From Gemmatimonas phototrophica (GTDB taxonomy: Bacteria > Latescibacterota > UBA2968 > UBA8231): DNA of 33,367 nucleotides. A model generated the notes under the pieces. It had not been told where the DNA came from, searched no databases, and saw only the letters and a list, made by a program, of their open reading frames with translations. The position numbers and the translations under genes are program-made. Position 1 is the first letter of the stretch; each line of letters begins with the position of its first letter. Location: contig CAMAVQ010000030.1 in assembly GCA_945861755.1 (NCBI GenBank), positions 1 to 33,367 on the forward strand, written 5' to 3'. Positions 24,476 to 33,086 of this stretch are shown here, piece by piece.

Positions 24476-25804
24476 TTATTGAGGAAAAGGCAATCTGAGT
24501 TTCGTTCTGCCAGGTTTGAAACGACTCATCTGCTTCATCATCTTCTGCATGGCCTCGAACTGTTTGACCAATCGGTTTACATCCTGGATGGTGGTGCCGC
24601 TGCCCTTGGCGATGCGGCGCCGCCGGCCACCGTTGAGGATGTGGGGGCTGCGGCGCTCGATCCTGGTCATCGACTTGATGATGGCCTCCACCTGCACAAA
24701 GGCCCGGTCGTCCACCTGGGCGCCCTGGAAGGCCTTGCCCATGCCGGGGATCATGCCCAGCAACTGATCGAGAGGGCCCATTTTTTTGATCGCCTGGAGT
24801 TGCTCCAAAAAATCTTCAAAGGTGAAGGCCTCCTTGCGCAGGCGGGCCTCCAACTTCTGGGTCTGCTCGCGATCAAAGGCCTGCTCTGCCTTCTCGACCA
24901 GCGATAAAATGTCGCCCATGCCCAGGATGCGCGAAGCCATCCGGTCTGGGTGAAAGGGCTCCAGCGCTTCGAGCTTTTCGCCGGTGCCGATAAACTTGAT
25001 GGGCTGGCCGGTGACCTGGCGGATGGAGAGGGCCGCCCCGCCCCGGGCATCGCTGTCCATCTTGGTGAGCAGGCAACCAGTGAAAGAGAGGCGTTGGTAA
25101 AAACGACTGGCCGTCTCCACCGCATCCTGGCCCAGCATGCTGTCGGCCACAAAGAGGATCTCGTGGGGCGTGGTCTGGCGCTGGATCTGGACCAACTCCT
25201 CCATCATCTCTTCGTCGATACTCAGGCGCCCGGCGGTGTCGAGAATGACCACGCTGCGGTTGGTGCGCCGCCCCTCTTCCACGCCTTTGACGCAGATGGC
25301 CACCGGATCGGCGCCGGCTGGTTGGCTGTACACCGGCACCCCTAGGGTCTGGCCCAAGGTCTGGAGCTGGTCCACCGCAGCGGGGCGATACATGTCGGCG
25401 GCCACCAGCAGGGGAGGCCGCCCCTGACTTTTGAACCGGAGGGCCAGTTTGCCGGCGGCGGTGGTTTTGCCGCAACCCTGCAGGCCCACCATCATAATCA
25501 CCGTGGGCGGATGGTCCGAGAGTTTGAGCGGGCTGGCGACGCCCCCCAGCAAGGTGACCAGCTCCTCGTAGACCACCTTGATGACCTGCTGCCCAGGCGT
25601 CAGACTCTTGAGGACGTTCTGGCCGTTCGCCCGCTCCTTTACCCGCTGGAGGAACTCCTTGGCTACTGCGAAGTTGACATCGGCCTCAAGGAGGGTGCGC
25701 CGGATCTCGCGCAGGGCCTCGTCGATGTCCTTCTCGGTGAGTCTGCCCTGACCCCGGAGTTTTCTGAAGACTTGCTCAAAACGCTCGGAGAGGTGGTCGA
25801 ACAT
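24476..25804 (-). CDS. ffh: Signal recognition particle protein Ffh
   Basis: 442 residues, complete. An N-terminal four-helix domain is followed by the SRP GTPase domain (GLQGCGKTTAAGKLA about 105-119, DTAGR, TKMDSDARGGAALS) and the methionine-rich M domain (MGPLDQLLGMIPGM; MTRIERRSPHILNGGRRRRIAKGSG) that binds 4.5S RNA and signal sequences. It is the first gene of the translation operon and has a TTGCCG/TATATT promoter directly upstream. Confidence 0.97.
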   Translation of the reverse strand: MFDHLSERFEQVFRKLRGQGRLTEKDIDEALREIRRTLLEADVNFAVAKEFLQRVKERANGQNVLKSLTPGQQVIKVVYEELVTLLGGVASPLKLSDHPPTVIMMVGLQGCGKTTAAGKLALRFKSQGRPPLLVAADMYRPAAVDQLQTLGQTLGVPVYSQPAGADPVAICVKGVEEGRRTNRSVVILDTAGRLSIDEEMMEELVQIQRQTTPHEILFVADSMLGQDAVETASRFYQRLSFTGCLLTKMDSDARGGAALSIRQVTGQPIKFIGTGEKLEALEPFHPDRMASRILGMGDILSLVEKAEQAFDREQTQKLEARLRKEAFTFEDFLEQLQAIKKMGPLDQLLGMIPGMGKAFQGAQVDDRAFVQVEAIIKSMTRIERRSPHILNGGRRRRIAKGSGTTIQDVNRLVKQFEAMQKMMKQMSRFKPGRTKLRLPFPQ

Positions 25805-25834
25805 AGGTCAATACCAGTTAAACCTAAAAAGATC

Positions 25835-25863
25835 AATATAGATTTTAAAGGGAAATCCGGCAA
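25835..25863 (-). promoter_or_regulatory. Promoter of the ffh-rpsP-rimM-trmD-rplS operon
   Basis: On the minus strand, -35 TTGCCG (25863-25858), 17-nt spacer, -10 TATATT (25840-25835), in the 71-bp gap between rpe and ffh. The boxes and spacing match those of the ABC operon promoter, which suggests that both are read by the same housekeeping sigma factor. Confidence 0.65.
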
Positions 25864-25875
25864 TAGCTGCCCAGA

Positions 25876-26529
25876 TCAGCGGCCGGCCAGGGCCCGGATA
25901 GCGGCCGCCGGGTCGCTGGCGCCAAAAACCGCCGACCCGGCCACGATGATGCCCACTCCGGCCTGGCGGCAGTCGGGGGCGTTCTGGGGATTGATGCCCC
26001 CGTCGATCTGGATCGGCGTTTTCAGGTTCTCCTGGTCCAGGCGTTCGCGCAGGGCGCGGACCTTGTCCAGGGAGGCGGGCATGAAGCGCTGGCCGCCAAA
26101 GCCGGGCTGCACTGACATGATCAGAATCAGATCGGTATGGGCGAGGAAAGGGAAAAGGCCCTCCACTGGGGTGGCCGGGTTGATGGTCAGGCCGCATTCC
26201 AAGCCTAAGGAGCGGATCTGGGCGAGGATGGGCAGAGGGTCAGGGCAGACTTCGAGGTGTACGGTGAGGGCGTCGGCGCCGGCCTCCTTGAAGGCCTGCA
26301 GGTAGCGGGCCGGCTCCGAAATCATCAGATGGGTGTCGAGCTTGAGCCGGGTGACCTTGCGCACGGCTTCGATGATCGGGATGCCGAAACTGAGATTGGG
26401 GACAAAGTGGCCGTCCATGACATCCAGATGGAGCAGATCGGCGCCGGCCTCTTCCACCCGGGCAATCTCATCGGCCAGGCGGGCAAAGTCGGCGGCCAGG
26501 AGGGAAGGGGCGACCAAGGCAGTGGGCAT
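25876..26529 (-). CDS. rpe: Ribulose-phosphate 3-epimerase
   Basis: 217 residues, the usual length. The TIM-barrel metal site is visible in APSLLAADF, HLDVMDGHFVPNLSFG (His34, Asp36), LDTHLMI (His67) and IQIDGGIN. It interconverts ribulose 5-phosphate and xylulose 5-phosphate. It follows the PASTA-domain gene by 3 bp. Confidence 0.96.
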   Translation of the reverse strand: MPTALVAPSLLAADFARLADEIARVEEAGADLLHLDVMDGHFVPNLSFGIPIIEAVRKVTRLKLDTHLMISEPARYLQAFKEAGADALTVHLEVCPDPLPILAQIRSLGLECGLTINPATPVEGLFPFLAHTDLILIMSVQPGFGGQRFMPASLDKVRALRERLDQENLKTPIQIDGGINPQNAPDCRQAGVGIIVAGSAVFGASDPAAAIRALAGR

Positions 26530-26532
26530 GGC

Positions 26533-27312
26533 TCATTCCTCCGTGGATGCCGAGCCTGGCTGGGCGCTGCTATCGGCGGCGGCCTGCTGCACACTCAGCA
26601 CCAAGTCGATGGGGGTGCCGCGCAGGGCCCGGCGGGGCGGGGCGATGCTCTGGGAGAGCACGGTGCCGGCCGGTACGCCGTTGTCCACCTGCTCCTGGAT
26701 CTGGCCCATGGTCATTTCGTACTTCTTGAGCGAATCCTCGACGGCATTGATGGGCAGGCCGCGCAGCTGGGGCACCCGCTTGGATTGGTAGGCCGGCCCG
26801 CTGCTGATCTTGAGGTCCACCCTGCCGCCCAGGGGCAGGCGGGTGCCGGCCTTGGGCTGCTGGAGCATGACGGCACCTTCGGGAAAGCGGTCGGAGGAGA
26901 TGTAGGCCTGATCTCCCAGGCGCAGGTGGCTGGTATCCAGTTTGAGTTGGGCGTCGCGCGGGCTGCCACCGGTCACGTCGGGGACCGGGTAGAGGCGGGA
27001 GCCCAAGCTGATATCCACCGACACCCGCCGGCCCCTTTTCACCAGCTGGCGCTCGGCGGGGATCTGGTCGACGATCAAACCGGCGGGGATGGTGGCGTGG
27101 TGCACACTGTCGCGGATCCCTAAGCGCAGTTGGCGCTGGCGCAATTGTTTGCCGGCCTGGTCGACACTGAGGCCCTCTAGTTTGGGCACGTGGACCTTAC
27201 CTACATCCACCACGTAGGGCATGAGCACCTGGTCGAAGACCATCAGGTAAACCACCAAGGTGGTCAGCATCACCCCGCCGAGGATGGCGGCGGAACGCAG
27301 GCGGCGATTCAT
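26533..27312 (-). CDS. Membrane-anchored PASTA-domain protein without a kinase domain
   Basis: 259 residues from ATG 27312, overlapping the rsmB stop as ATGA. A short basic N-terminus and one membrane helix (about 9-29) are followed by three PASTA domains (about 40-105, 106-175 and 176-245), each with a V-P-x-(V/L)-x-G-x-(S/P) start such as VHVPKLEGLS, YPVPDVTGGS and KRVPQLRGLP. PASTA domains bind peptidoglycan fragments and usually sit on PknB kinases or penicillin-binding proteins. Here the kinase is absent. It holds the place that Stp/PknB takes in the rsmB-stp-pknB-rsgA-rpe order of Firmicutes. Confidence 0.85.
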   Translation of the reverse strand: MNRRLRSAAILGGVMLTTLVVYLMVFDQVLMPYVVDVGKVHVPKLEGLSVDQAGKQLRQRQLRLGIRDSVHHATIPAGLIVDQIPAERQLVKRGRRVSVDISLGSRLYPVPDVTGGSPRDAQLKLDTSHLRLGDQAYISSDRFPEGAVMLQQPKAGTRLPLGGRVDLKISSGPAYQSKRVPQLRGLPINAVEDSLKKYEMTMGQIQEQVDNGVPAGTVLSQSIAPPRRALRGTPIDLVLSVQQAAADSSAQPGSASTEE

Positions 27313-28616
27313 CGGGTTCCTCGGCGAAAGCGGGCGGCAAAACACCCGTCGCCCGCTTCGCGGCCGGGCAGGGTCTGCACAAAGGTGCCGGCCCAAGATT
27401 GCCCCGGAAAGAAGGGGGCCGCCGCTTCGAGCCTGGCGGCGGGGGTAGCGCCGAGGAAACGCTCGACTACGGCGGTGTTTTCCTCCACTTCGAGGCTGCA
27501 GGTGCTGTAAACCAGCACCCCTCCTGGGCGCAGCCGGGCAAAGGAGCGGCAAAGCATGATATACTGGGTGGCGCTCAGTCCCGGCAACTGTTCGGGGCGC
27601 TTGCGCCAGCGCACGTCGGGGTGGCGGGCCAGGGTGCCGGTGGCGCTGCAGGGGGCATCGACCAGCACCCGGTCGAAAGGACCGCTCTGGCCGACGCGGG
27701 CGTCCTCGACCAGGAGGCGCAGGCTGCGCAGTCCCAACCGGTCTTGGTTCTCCCGCACCAAGCCCAGGCGCCGGGCCGACAGGTCAGCGGCCACTACCAG
27801 CCCCTGGTCCTGCATCTGGGTGGCCAACTGGGTGGCCTTGCCTCCGGGGGCGCTGCAGGCGTCTAGTATCTGCTCTCCGGGCTGGGGCTCAAGCAGGGCG
27901 ACGGGCAGACCGGCGTTGATGTCCTGCACCTGGCAGTGTCCCTCGCGGAAGGCGGCGGACTGGAAAAAGGACTCGCTGTCGTCGAGGGCGAAGAAACCGG
28001 GCAGGTATCCGGCGGGCCGGGCCTCGGGCGGGGGACTGGTGGGGCGCAAAGGATTGAGGCGGATATAGAGTGGAGGTTGCTGGTTGTCGGCCTCTAGCAG
28101 GGCTTCAACGGCGGCAGTGCCCCAGCGCTCGAGCCAGCGCTCGACCAGCCAGCGGGGATGGGAGTGACAAATGGAAAGATGGCCGGCCAGGTCCTCTCCC
28201 CGTTCGGGCAGGGGGGGCGAGGCGGCGGTGGCTGCCACCCGACGCAGCACCGCATTGACCAGTTCGGGCACCCCCCGTGGGGCGTGCCGCTTGGCCAGTT
28301 CGACGGAGGTGTGAACCGCCGCCCGGGGGGGGACCTTGTCCAGGTGCAGGAGTTGGTAGGCGCCCAGGCGCAGGATCTGGCGGGTGGCCGGGTCACAGCT
28401 CTCCAGGGGGCGGCGGGTGAAGCGGCCGATGATCCAGTCCAGCCGCACTTGCCAGCGGGTCACCCCCAGCACCAGGTGGCGGGCAAAGCGGCGGTCAAGG
28501 GCTGCCGGCAGCCGCGCTTCGAGGCCTTCGAGCAGTTGGTCGAGGGGAGCGCCGGTGGTTTCGAAGTCGCAGAGCAGGCGCAGGGCCAGGGCCCGGGCGG
28601 GGTCGTTGAAGTTCAT
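27309..28616 (-). CDS. rsmB: 16S rRNA (cytosine-967-C5)-methyltransferase RsmB
   Basis: 435 residues, complete. The N-terminal NusB-like helical domain (RALALRLLCDFE; RRFARHLVLGVTRW) is followed by the SAM-dependent m5C methyltransferase: LDACSAPGGKATQLA, VDAPCSATGTLARHPDVRW and VYSTCSLEVEEN with the two catalytic Cys. The start ATG 28616 has no clear ribosome-binding site. It begins a minus-strand run rsmB-PASTA-rpe, divergent from recJ. Confidence 0.95.
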   Translation of the reverse strand: MNFNDPARALALRLLCDFETTGAPLDQLLEGLEARLPAALDRRFARHLVLGVTRWQVRLDWIIGRFTRRPLESCDPATRQILRLGAYQLLHLDKVPPRAAVHTSVELAKRHAPRGVPELVNAVLRRVAATAASPPLPERGEDLAGHLSICHSHPRWLVERWLERWGTAAVEALLEADNQQPPLYIRLNPLRPTSPPPEARPAGYLPGFFALDDSESFFQSAAFREGHCQVQDINAGLPVALLEPQPGEQILDACSAPGGKATQLATQMQDQGLVVAADLSARRLGLVRENQDRLGLRSLRLLVEDARVGQSGPFDRVLVDAPCSATGTLARHPDVRWRKRPEQLPGLSATQYIMLCRSFARLRPGGVLVYSTCSLEVEENTAVVERFLGATPAARLEAAAPFFPGQSWAGTFVQTLPGREAGDGCFAARFRRGTR

Positions 28617-28686
28617 AAAATTGAAGTTAAGGGATTGGCTATAATTTAGGTCGATCAGCGGCTGCCGAGCAAGGGCAGTGGTTGTC

Positions 28687-28715
28687 TTGACGGGTTCGGA
28701 GGGGGGGCCTATACT
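28687..28715 (+). promoter_or_regulatory. Promoter of recJ
   Basis: -35 TTGACG (28687-28692), 17-nt spacer, -10 TATACT (28710-28715), 55 bp before the recJ ATG in the 153-bp divergent gap. The gap also has a weaker minus-strand pair TTGCTC/TAAATT (28672-28643) that may serve rsmB. Confidence 0.65.
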
Positions 28716-28769
28716 AGGGAAAGCATCCCCTCCCCGGTCCGGTACCTACCCATCTGCAGAGCACCCGCC

Positions 28770-30446
28770 ATGCGCCGTTATCCAGTTTGGGATTTGCGTT
28801 GTGACCGCCCCTACGATTCGCTGCTGGAGGCCTTGCTGGCCAGTCGCGGATTGAACTGGGACGACTTGGCCATCAATCCAGAGCACCTGCATCCCCCCGA
28901 ATTGATGACCGACATGGAAAGGGGGGCGGCCCGCCTAGAAACAGCCATTCGCCAGGGCGAGCGGATCGTGGTTTTTGGCGACTACGACGCCGACGGGGTC
29001 ACCAGCACCGCCCTGCTGCTCGATTTCCTGGAACAGGCCAAGGCCGACTGCCACTATATGCTGCCCGACCGCCATCGCGACGGGTACGGGATCCGCGCTG
29101 CGGCCGTCGAGCAGGCGGCGGCCAAGGGAACGCGGGTGATCGCCACGGTGGACAACGGGATCTCTGCCTTCGAGGCCCTCGAACGGGCCCGCAGCCTGGG
29201 CATTGACGTGGTCGTTATCGACCACCACCAGCCCCAGGAACATCTGCCCCCGGCCCACAGTATCATCAACCCCAACCGCCGCGACTGCGCCTATCCTTTC
29301 AAGGGGCTGGCCGGGGTGGGGGTCACCTTCAAGGTGGTGCAGGCCCTCAGCCAGGCCTTCCTGAGCGGCGACCAACGGCGGCGCTATCTCAATGGATTGC
29401 TGGATCTGGTGGCCCTGGGCACGGTGGCCGACGTGATGCCGGTGCTGGGGGAAAACCGCGTGCTCATCCACCATGGACTCAAGACCATGGCCCAGACCCT
29501 CCGGCCCGGCCTGCGCCAGCTCAAGGTGGCCGCCGGCTGCGCCGACAAGCCTCTGACCACCTCGGTGATCGGCTTTCAACTGGCCCCGCGCCTGAACGTG
29601 GCCGGCCGCCTAGCTTCTCCCGAACTGGCATTGCGCCTGCTGCGGGCCAAGACCGACAGCGAAGCCATGGCCCTGGCCGACGAACTCAACAACCTCAACG
29701 GCCGGCGGCAACAGTTGCAGCGGGCAGCCTCTCGCGAGGCCGAAGGCCTGGTCAGTCCCGAGGATCTGGAGAGCGACCGCATCGTGGTAGTGCTGGGGGA
29801 AAAGTGGGACCTGGGGGTCATCGGGTTGATCGCCGGCAAGTTGGCCGAGCGTTTCGCCCGGCCGGCCGTGGTCTGCACCGAGGCGGGCGAGCAGGGCTTG
29901 TACGTCGGTTCGGCGCGCAGCATTCCCGGCTACGACATCGGCGGGGCAGTCAGCGCCTGCGCGGCCCACCTGACCACCTACGGGGGCCACAGCGGGGCGG
30001 CGGGCTTTTCGCTGGCACCGGCGGCCTTCGAGGCCTTCAGGGCCGCACTCATCGACCACGCCCAGGCCCACCTCGCCGCCGCTGATCTGCAGGCCCGCCT
30101 CCAGGTGGATCTGGTGATCCAGCCCCGCGACCTAGGCCTGCAAACTGTCGAAGCCCTGGGCCGCCTGGAGCCCTTTGGCAACGGCAACCAGGCCCCGGTC
30201 TTTGCCCTGCGCGACTGCCGGCTCAAGCGCTGCGACCGCATCGGCAAGGAAGGCGCCCACCTCAAGCTGGGGCTCGAGGTGCAGGGCCAGACCTGCACGG
30301 CGGTGTGGTGGAGCCAAGGCGAGGTGGCTGGCCAACTGGGGGTGGGACAACCTTTGGCGGCGGCTTTCCAGCTGGAGGAAGACACCTACACCGGCAAAGG
30401 CGCGGTGCAGTTGGTACTCAAGGACCTGTCCCCATCCCCTATTTGA
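28770..30446 (+). CDS. recJ: Single-stranded-DNA-specific exonuclease RecJ
   Basis: 558 residues, typical. DHH-family metal sites are VFGDYDADGVTST (Asp71, Asp73, Asp75), ATVDNGIS and VVIDHHQP. A DHHA1 domain with GGHSGAAGFSL and a C-terminal OB-fold (LEPFGNGNQAPVF) follow. It is a 5'-3' exonuclease for recombination and mismatch repair. It is the first gene of the plus-strand run and is followed by apgM after 14 bp. Confidence 0.96.
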   Translation: MRRYPVWDLRCDRPYDSLLEALLASRGLNWDDLAINPEHLHPPELMTDMERGAARLETAIRQGERIVVFGDYDADGVTSTALLLDFLEQAKADCHYMLPDRHRDGYGIRAAAVEQAAAKGTRVIATVDNGISAFEALERARSLGIDVVVIDHHQPQEHLPPAHSIINPNRRDCAYPFKGLAGVGVTFKVVQALSQAFLSGDQRRRYLNGLLDLVALGTVADVMPVLGENRVLIHHGLKTMAQTLRPGLRQLKVAAGCADKPLTTSVIGFQLAPRLNVAGRLASPELALRLLRAKTDSEAMALADELNNLNGRRQQLQRAASREAEGLVSPEDLESDRIVVVLGEKWDLGVIGLIAGKLAERFARPAVVCTEAGEQGLYVGSARSIPGYDIGGAVSACAAHLTTYGGHSGAAGFSLAPAAFEAFRAALIDHAQAHLAAADLQARLQVDLVIQPRDLGLQTVEALGRLEPFGNGNQAPVFALRDCRLKRCDRIGKEGAHLKLGLEVQGQTCTAVWWSQGEVAGQLGVGQPLAAAFQLEEDTYTGKGAVQLVLKDLSPSPI

Positions 30447-30460
30447 AAAAGCGCGTTGCT

Positions 30461-31669
30461 ATGATCAGCTCAGAATACACCAAAGGGTTATTGGCCGAAG
30501 GGCGGGACACCAAAATCTTGTTAGTGGTGGTCGACGGCTTGGGCGGCCTGCCCGATCCGCGCACCGGCAAGTCGGAATTGGACACGGCCCATCTGCCCAA
30601 TCTGGATGCCCTGGCCGCCTCGGGCAGTTGCGGCCTGATCTCGCCCCTGGGCCCGGGCTTCACCCCCGGCAGCGGTCCAGCCCACCTGGCCCTTTTTGGT
30701 TATGATCCGTGGAAACACCAGATCGGCCGCGGGGCCCTCTCTGCCATGGGTCTGGGTCTAGATTTCCGGGCCGGCGACGTGGCAGCCCGGCTCAACTTCT
30801 GCACGGTGGACGACCAGGGTCGGGTGACGGACCGCCGCGCCGGCCGCATCCCTACCGAGAAGTGCGCCGAGTTGTGCGCCATGCTGGCCGCCATTCGTAT
30901 CCCCGGGGTCGAGGTGTGTATCGCCCCAGAGATGGAATACCGGGCTGCGGTGGTTTTCAGGGGCGAGGAGCTGGAGGATGAGGTGAGCGATTCCGACCCC
31001 CAGGTGACCGGGGTGCCTCCCCATGCGCTGGAGGTGCGCGGCAAGGGTTCGGCGCGTATGGTGCAGGTGGCCAATGCCTTTCTCGACCAGGCGCGCCAGA
31101 TATTGCGCGGGGAGCAGCCGGCCAACATGGTGCTGATTCGCGGTTTTGGGCGGTACCCGGTGCTGCCGCAGATGGGCGCAATCTACGGACTCAAGGCCCT
31201 GGCCATCGCCGGGTACCCCATGTACCGGGGGGTAGCCTCGGCCGTGGGCATGGAAACGGTGGAGACCGACTGGCATCTCGATCAGGAACTGGCGGTGCTG
31301 CAGGCCCGCTGGTCCGGGTGCGACTTTGTCTACCTGCATATCAAGAAGACCGACAGCGCCGGGGAGGACGGAGATTTTTCCCGCAAAGTGAGCCTGCTGG
31401 AGGAAGTAGACCAGTACGTGCCCAAGTTCCTGGAGTTGAAGCCCGAGGTGTTCGTCCTCACCGGCGATCACTCCACCCCCTCGATCATGCGCAGCCACAG
31501 CTGGCATCCGGTGCCCCTGGTGCTGAAAAGCCCCTGGGCCATGCCCGATGGATTGCCGGGGTTTTCGGAGCGCCACTGCCGCGCCGGCAGCCTGGGACAG
31601 CTGCCTTCCACGGCGGTGATGGCCCTGGCCCTGGCCCACGCCCGCCGGCTGGAGAAGTTCGGCGCTTGA
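30461..31669 (+). CDS. apgM: Cofactor-independent phosphoglycerate mutase, archaeal type
   Basis: 402 residues from ATG 30461. The metal and active-site motifs of the alkaline-phosphatase superfamily ApgM branch are visible: VVVDGLGGLPDP (Asp25), GPGFTPGSGPAHLALFGYDP (Ser71 near the nucleophile position), IGRGALSAMGLG and LTGDHSTPS near the C-terminus. It interconverts 3- and 2-phosphoglycerate. An apparent frame back to 30305 overlaps recJ and is not used. The next gene starts one base after its stop (TGAGATG). Confidence 0.93.
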   Translation: MISSEYTKGLLAEGRDTKILLVVVDGLGGLPDPRTGKSELDTAHLPNLDALAASGSCGLISPLGPGFTPGSGPAHLALFGYDPWKHQIGRGALSAMGLGLDFRAGDVAARLNFCTVDDQGRVTDRRAGRIPTEKCAELCAMLAAIRIPGVEVCIAPEMEYRAAVVFRGEELEDEVSDSDPQVTGVPPHALEVRGKGSARMVQVANAFLDQARQILRGEQPANMVLIRGFGRYPVLPQMGAIYGLKALAIAGYPMYRGVASAVGMETVETDWHLDQELAVLQARWSGCDFVYLHIKKTDSAGEDGDFSRKVSLLEEVDQYVPKFLELKPEVFVLTGDHSTPSIMRSHSWHPVPLVLKSPWAMPDGLPGFSERHCRAGSLGQLPSTAVMALALAHARRLEKFGA

Positions 31670-31670
31670 G

Positions 31671-32519
31671 ATGATCCATCCGGTGCGCATCGCCCATCGC
31701 GGGGCTTCGGGGGAGGCCCCCGAGAACACCCTGGCCGCCTTCGAGCAGGCCATCCAGGTGGGAGTGGATCTGATCGAGCTGGATGTCCAGCTGACGGGCG
31801 ACGGGCACCTGGTGGTGATCCACGACGCCACCTTGGACCGAACCACCGATCTGAGCGGTGCAGTTGCGGAGAAGACCCTGGCCGAGATCCGCAAGGGGGA
31901 CGCCGGCTCGTGGTTTTCAGCCCGCTTCCGCGGCGAGCGGGTGCCGCTGCTGGAAGAGGTGCTCGAACTGGCCAAAAGGCGGGTGCTGACGCTGGTGGAG
32001 ATCAAGGCCAGGCACATCGCTGAGCGGGTGATCCAGGTCATCGAGGAGATGGGGGCCGAGGATCAGGTGGTGATCCAGTCCTTTGTCCCCCAGACCGTGC
32101 GCCGGGTCAAGCTGCTGGCCCCGGCCCTGCCCGCCGTCTTGCTGGTCAGTACCCTGCCCACCACTCCGGCGCGCATCCGGGTCAGACGTTTGGCCAGGGA
32201 GGTGCTGGAGACGGGGGCCAATGCCGTGGGGATCTGGCACACGGCCCTCACCCCGGCCCTGCTGGAGGAGATGCGCCAGCGCAGCATCGGGGTGTGGGCC
32301 TGGACCGTGGACGACGAGATTGTCCTGCGGGATCTGGCCCTGATGGGGGTCCAGGGGCTGATCACCAACTATCCCGACCGCCTCAACCAAGTATTACAAG
32401 AGTTGGAGGAGGAGGGCAGTATGCAACCGCCGCTGGGCCGGCGCCGGCAGCGGGTGCAGAGCCGCTGGGGTCGTCGGCGGCAGCTAAAGAAAATGCGCCG
32501 CGCCGCGCCGGAATCCTGA
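31671..32519 (+). CDS. Glycerophosphodiester phosphodiesterase
   Basis: 282 residues of the GDPD TIM-barrel family. RIAHRGASGEAPENTLAAF (His9, Glu18), DLIELDVQLTGDGHLVVIHD (Glu36, Asp38, His51) and the later LVEIKA and VWAWTVDDE form the metal and catalytic site. No signal peptide is visible, so it is probably cytoplasmic and recycles lipid head groups. The last about 35 residues form an Arg-rich tail (RRRQRVQSRW, RRRQLKKMRR) that is not part of the barrel. Start coupled to apgM; ends one base before the next gene. Confidence 0.93.
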   Translation: MIHPVRIAHRGASGEAPENTLAAFEQAIQVGVDLIELDVQLTGDGHLVVIHDATLDRTTDLSGAVAEKTLAEIRKGDAGSWFSARFRGERVPLLEEVLELAKRRVLTLVEIKARHIAERVIQVIEEMGAEDQVVIQSFVPQTVRRVKLLAPALPAVLLVSTLPTTPARIRVRRLAREVLETGANAVGIWHTALTPALLEEMRQRSIGVWAWTVDDEIVLRDLALMGVQGLITNYPDRLNQVLQELEEEGSMQPPLGRRRQRVQSRWGRRRQLKKMRRAAPES

Positions 32520-32520
32520 A

Positions 32521-33015
32521 ATGCCGGTCCGTCAACTCGCCCGCCTCGCTCTGCTGACCGCGCTGGTGGCCGCCACCACTTTGGCGCTGAAGATCCCGAT
32601 GCCCGCCACCCAGGGGTACATCAACCTGGGCGACGCCCTGATCATTGCCGGTGCGCTCTTGAGCGGGGGCCGGGTCGGCGGGCTGGCCGGCGGCCTGGGT
32701 TCGGCCCTGGCCGACCTCTATGGCGGGTACACGCACTGGGCGCCCTTCACGCTGGTCATCAAGGGTTGCGAGGGGCTGTTGATCGGCTGGCTGGGCAACC
32801 GGCCCGGCATCCGGCAGCGGTGGCTGCTCAGGGGGGGAATCGCCGCCCTCGGCATGGTCTGGATGGTGCTGGGCTATTTTGCGGTGGAGTTTTTCCTCTA
32901 CGGACCAGGGCCGGCTTGGGGCAGTCTTTGGGGCAATATCCTGCAGGGCGCGGCGAGTCTGGTCTGCGGTCTGCCCCTGGCGGCGGCACTGGAGCGCCGC
33001 CTAAAATCTGCTTGA
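32521..33015 (+). CDS. ECF transporter S component (vitamin or cofactor uptake)
   Basis: 164 residues with about five or six membrane helices. GYINLGDALIIAGALLSGG, GGLGSALADLYGG and YTHWAPFTLVIKGCEGL are the characteristic blocks of the PF07155-like S components, which bind a vitamin and dock with EcfAAT. The ligand cannot be read from sequence; no EcfA/EcfT gene and no riboswitch are visible nearby. Its TGA is inside the promoter of the next gene. Confidence 0.85.
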   Translation: MPVRQLARLALLTALVAATTLALKIPMPATQGYINLGDALIIAGALLSGGRVGGLAGGLGSALADLYGGYTHWAPFTLVIKGCEGLLIGWLGNRPGIRQRWLLRGGIAALGMVWMVLGYFAVEFFLYGPGPAWGSLWGNILQGAASLVCGLPLAAALERRLKSA

Positions 33016-33039
33016 CGCTCTCCCCCCGGTGCTTATATT
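33012..33039 (+). promoter_or_regulatory. Promoter of the cyclic-nucleotide-binding-domain gene
   Basis: -35 TTGACG (33012-33017) overlaps the stop codon of the ECF S gene; a 16-nt spacer and -10 TATATT (33034-33039) follow. ATG 33087 is about 45 bp beyond, after GGTGAGG. Confidence 0.55.
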
Positions 33040-33086
33040 GGGCGATAGATCCGTATCTCCTTTTCTCTTATCGAGATAGGTGAGGC

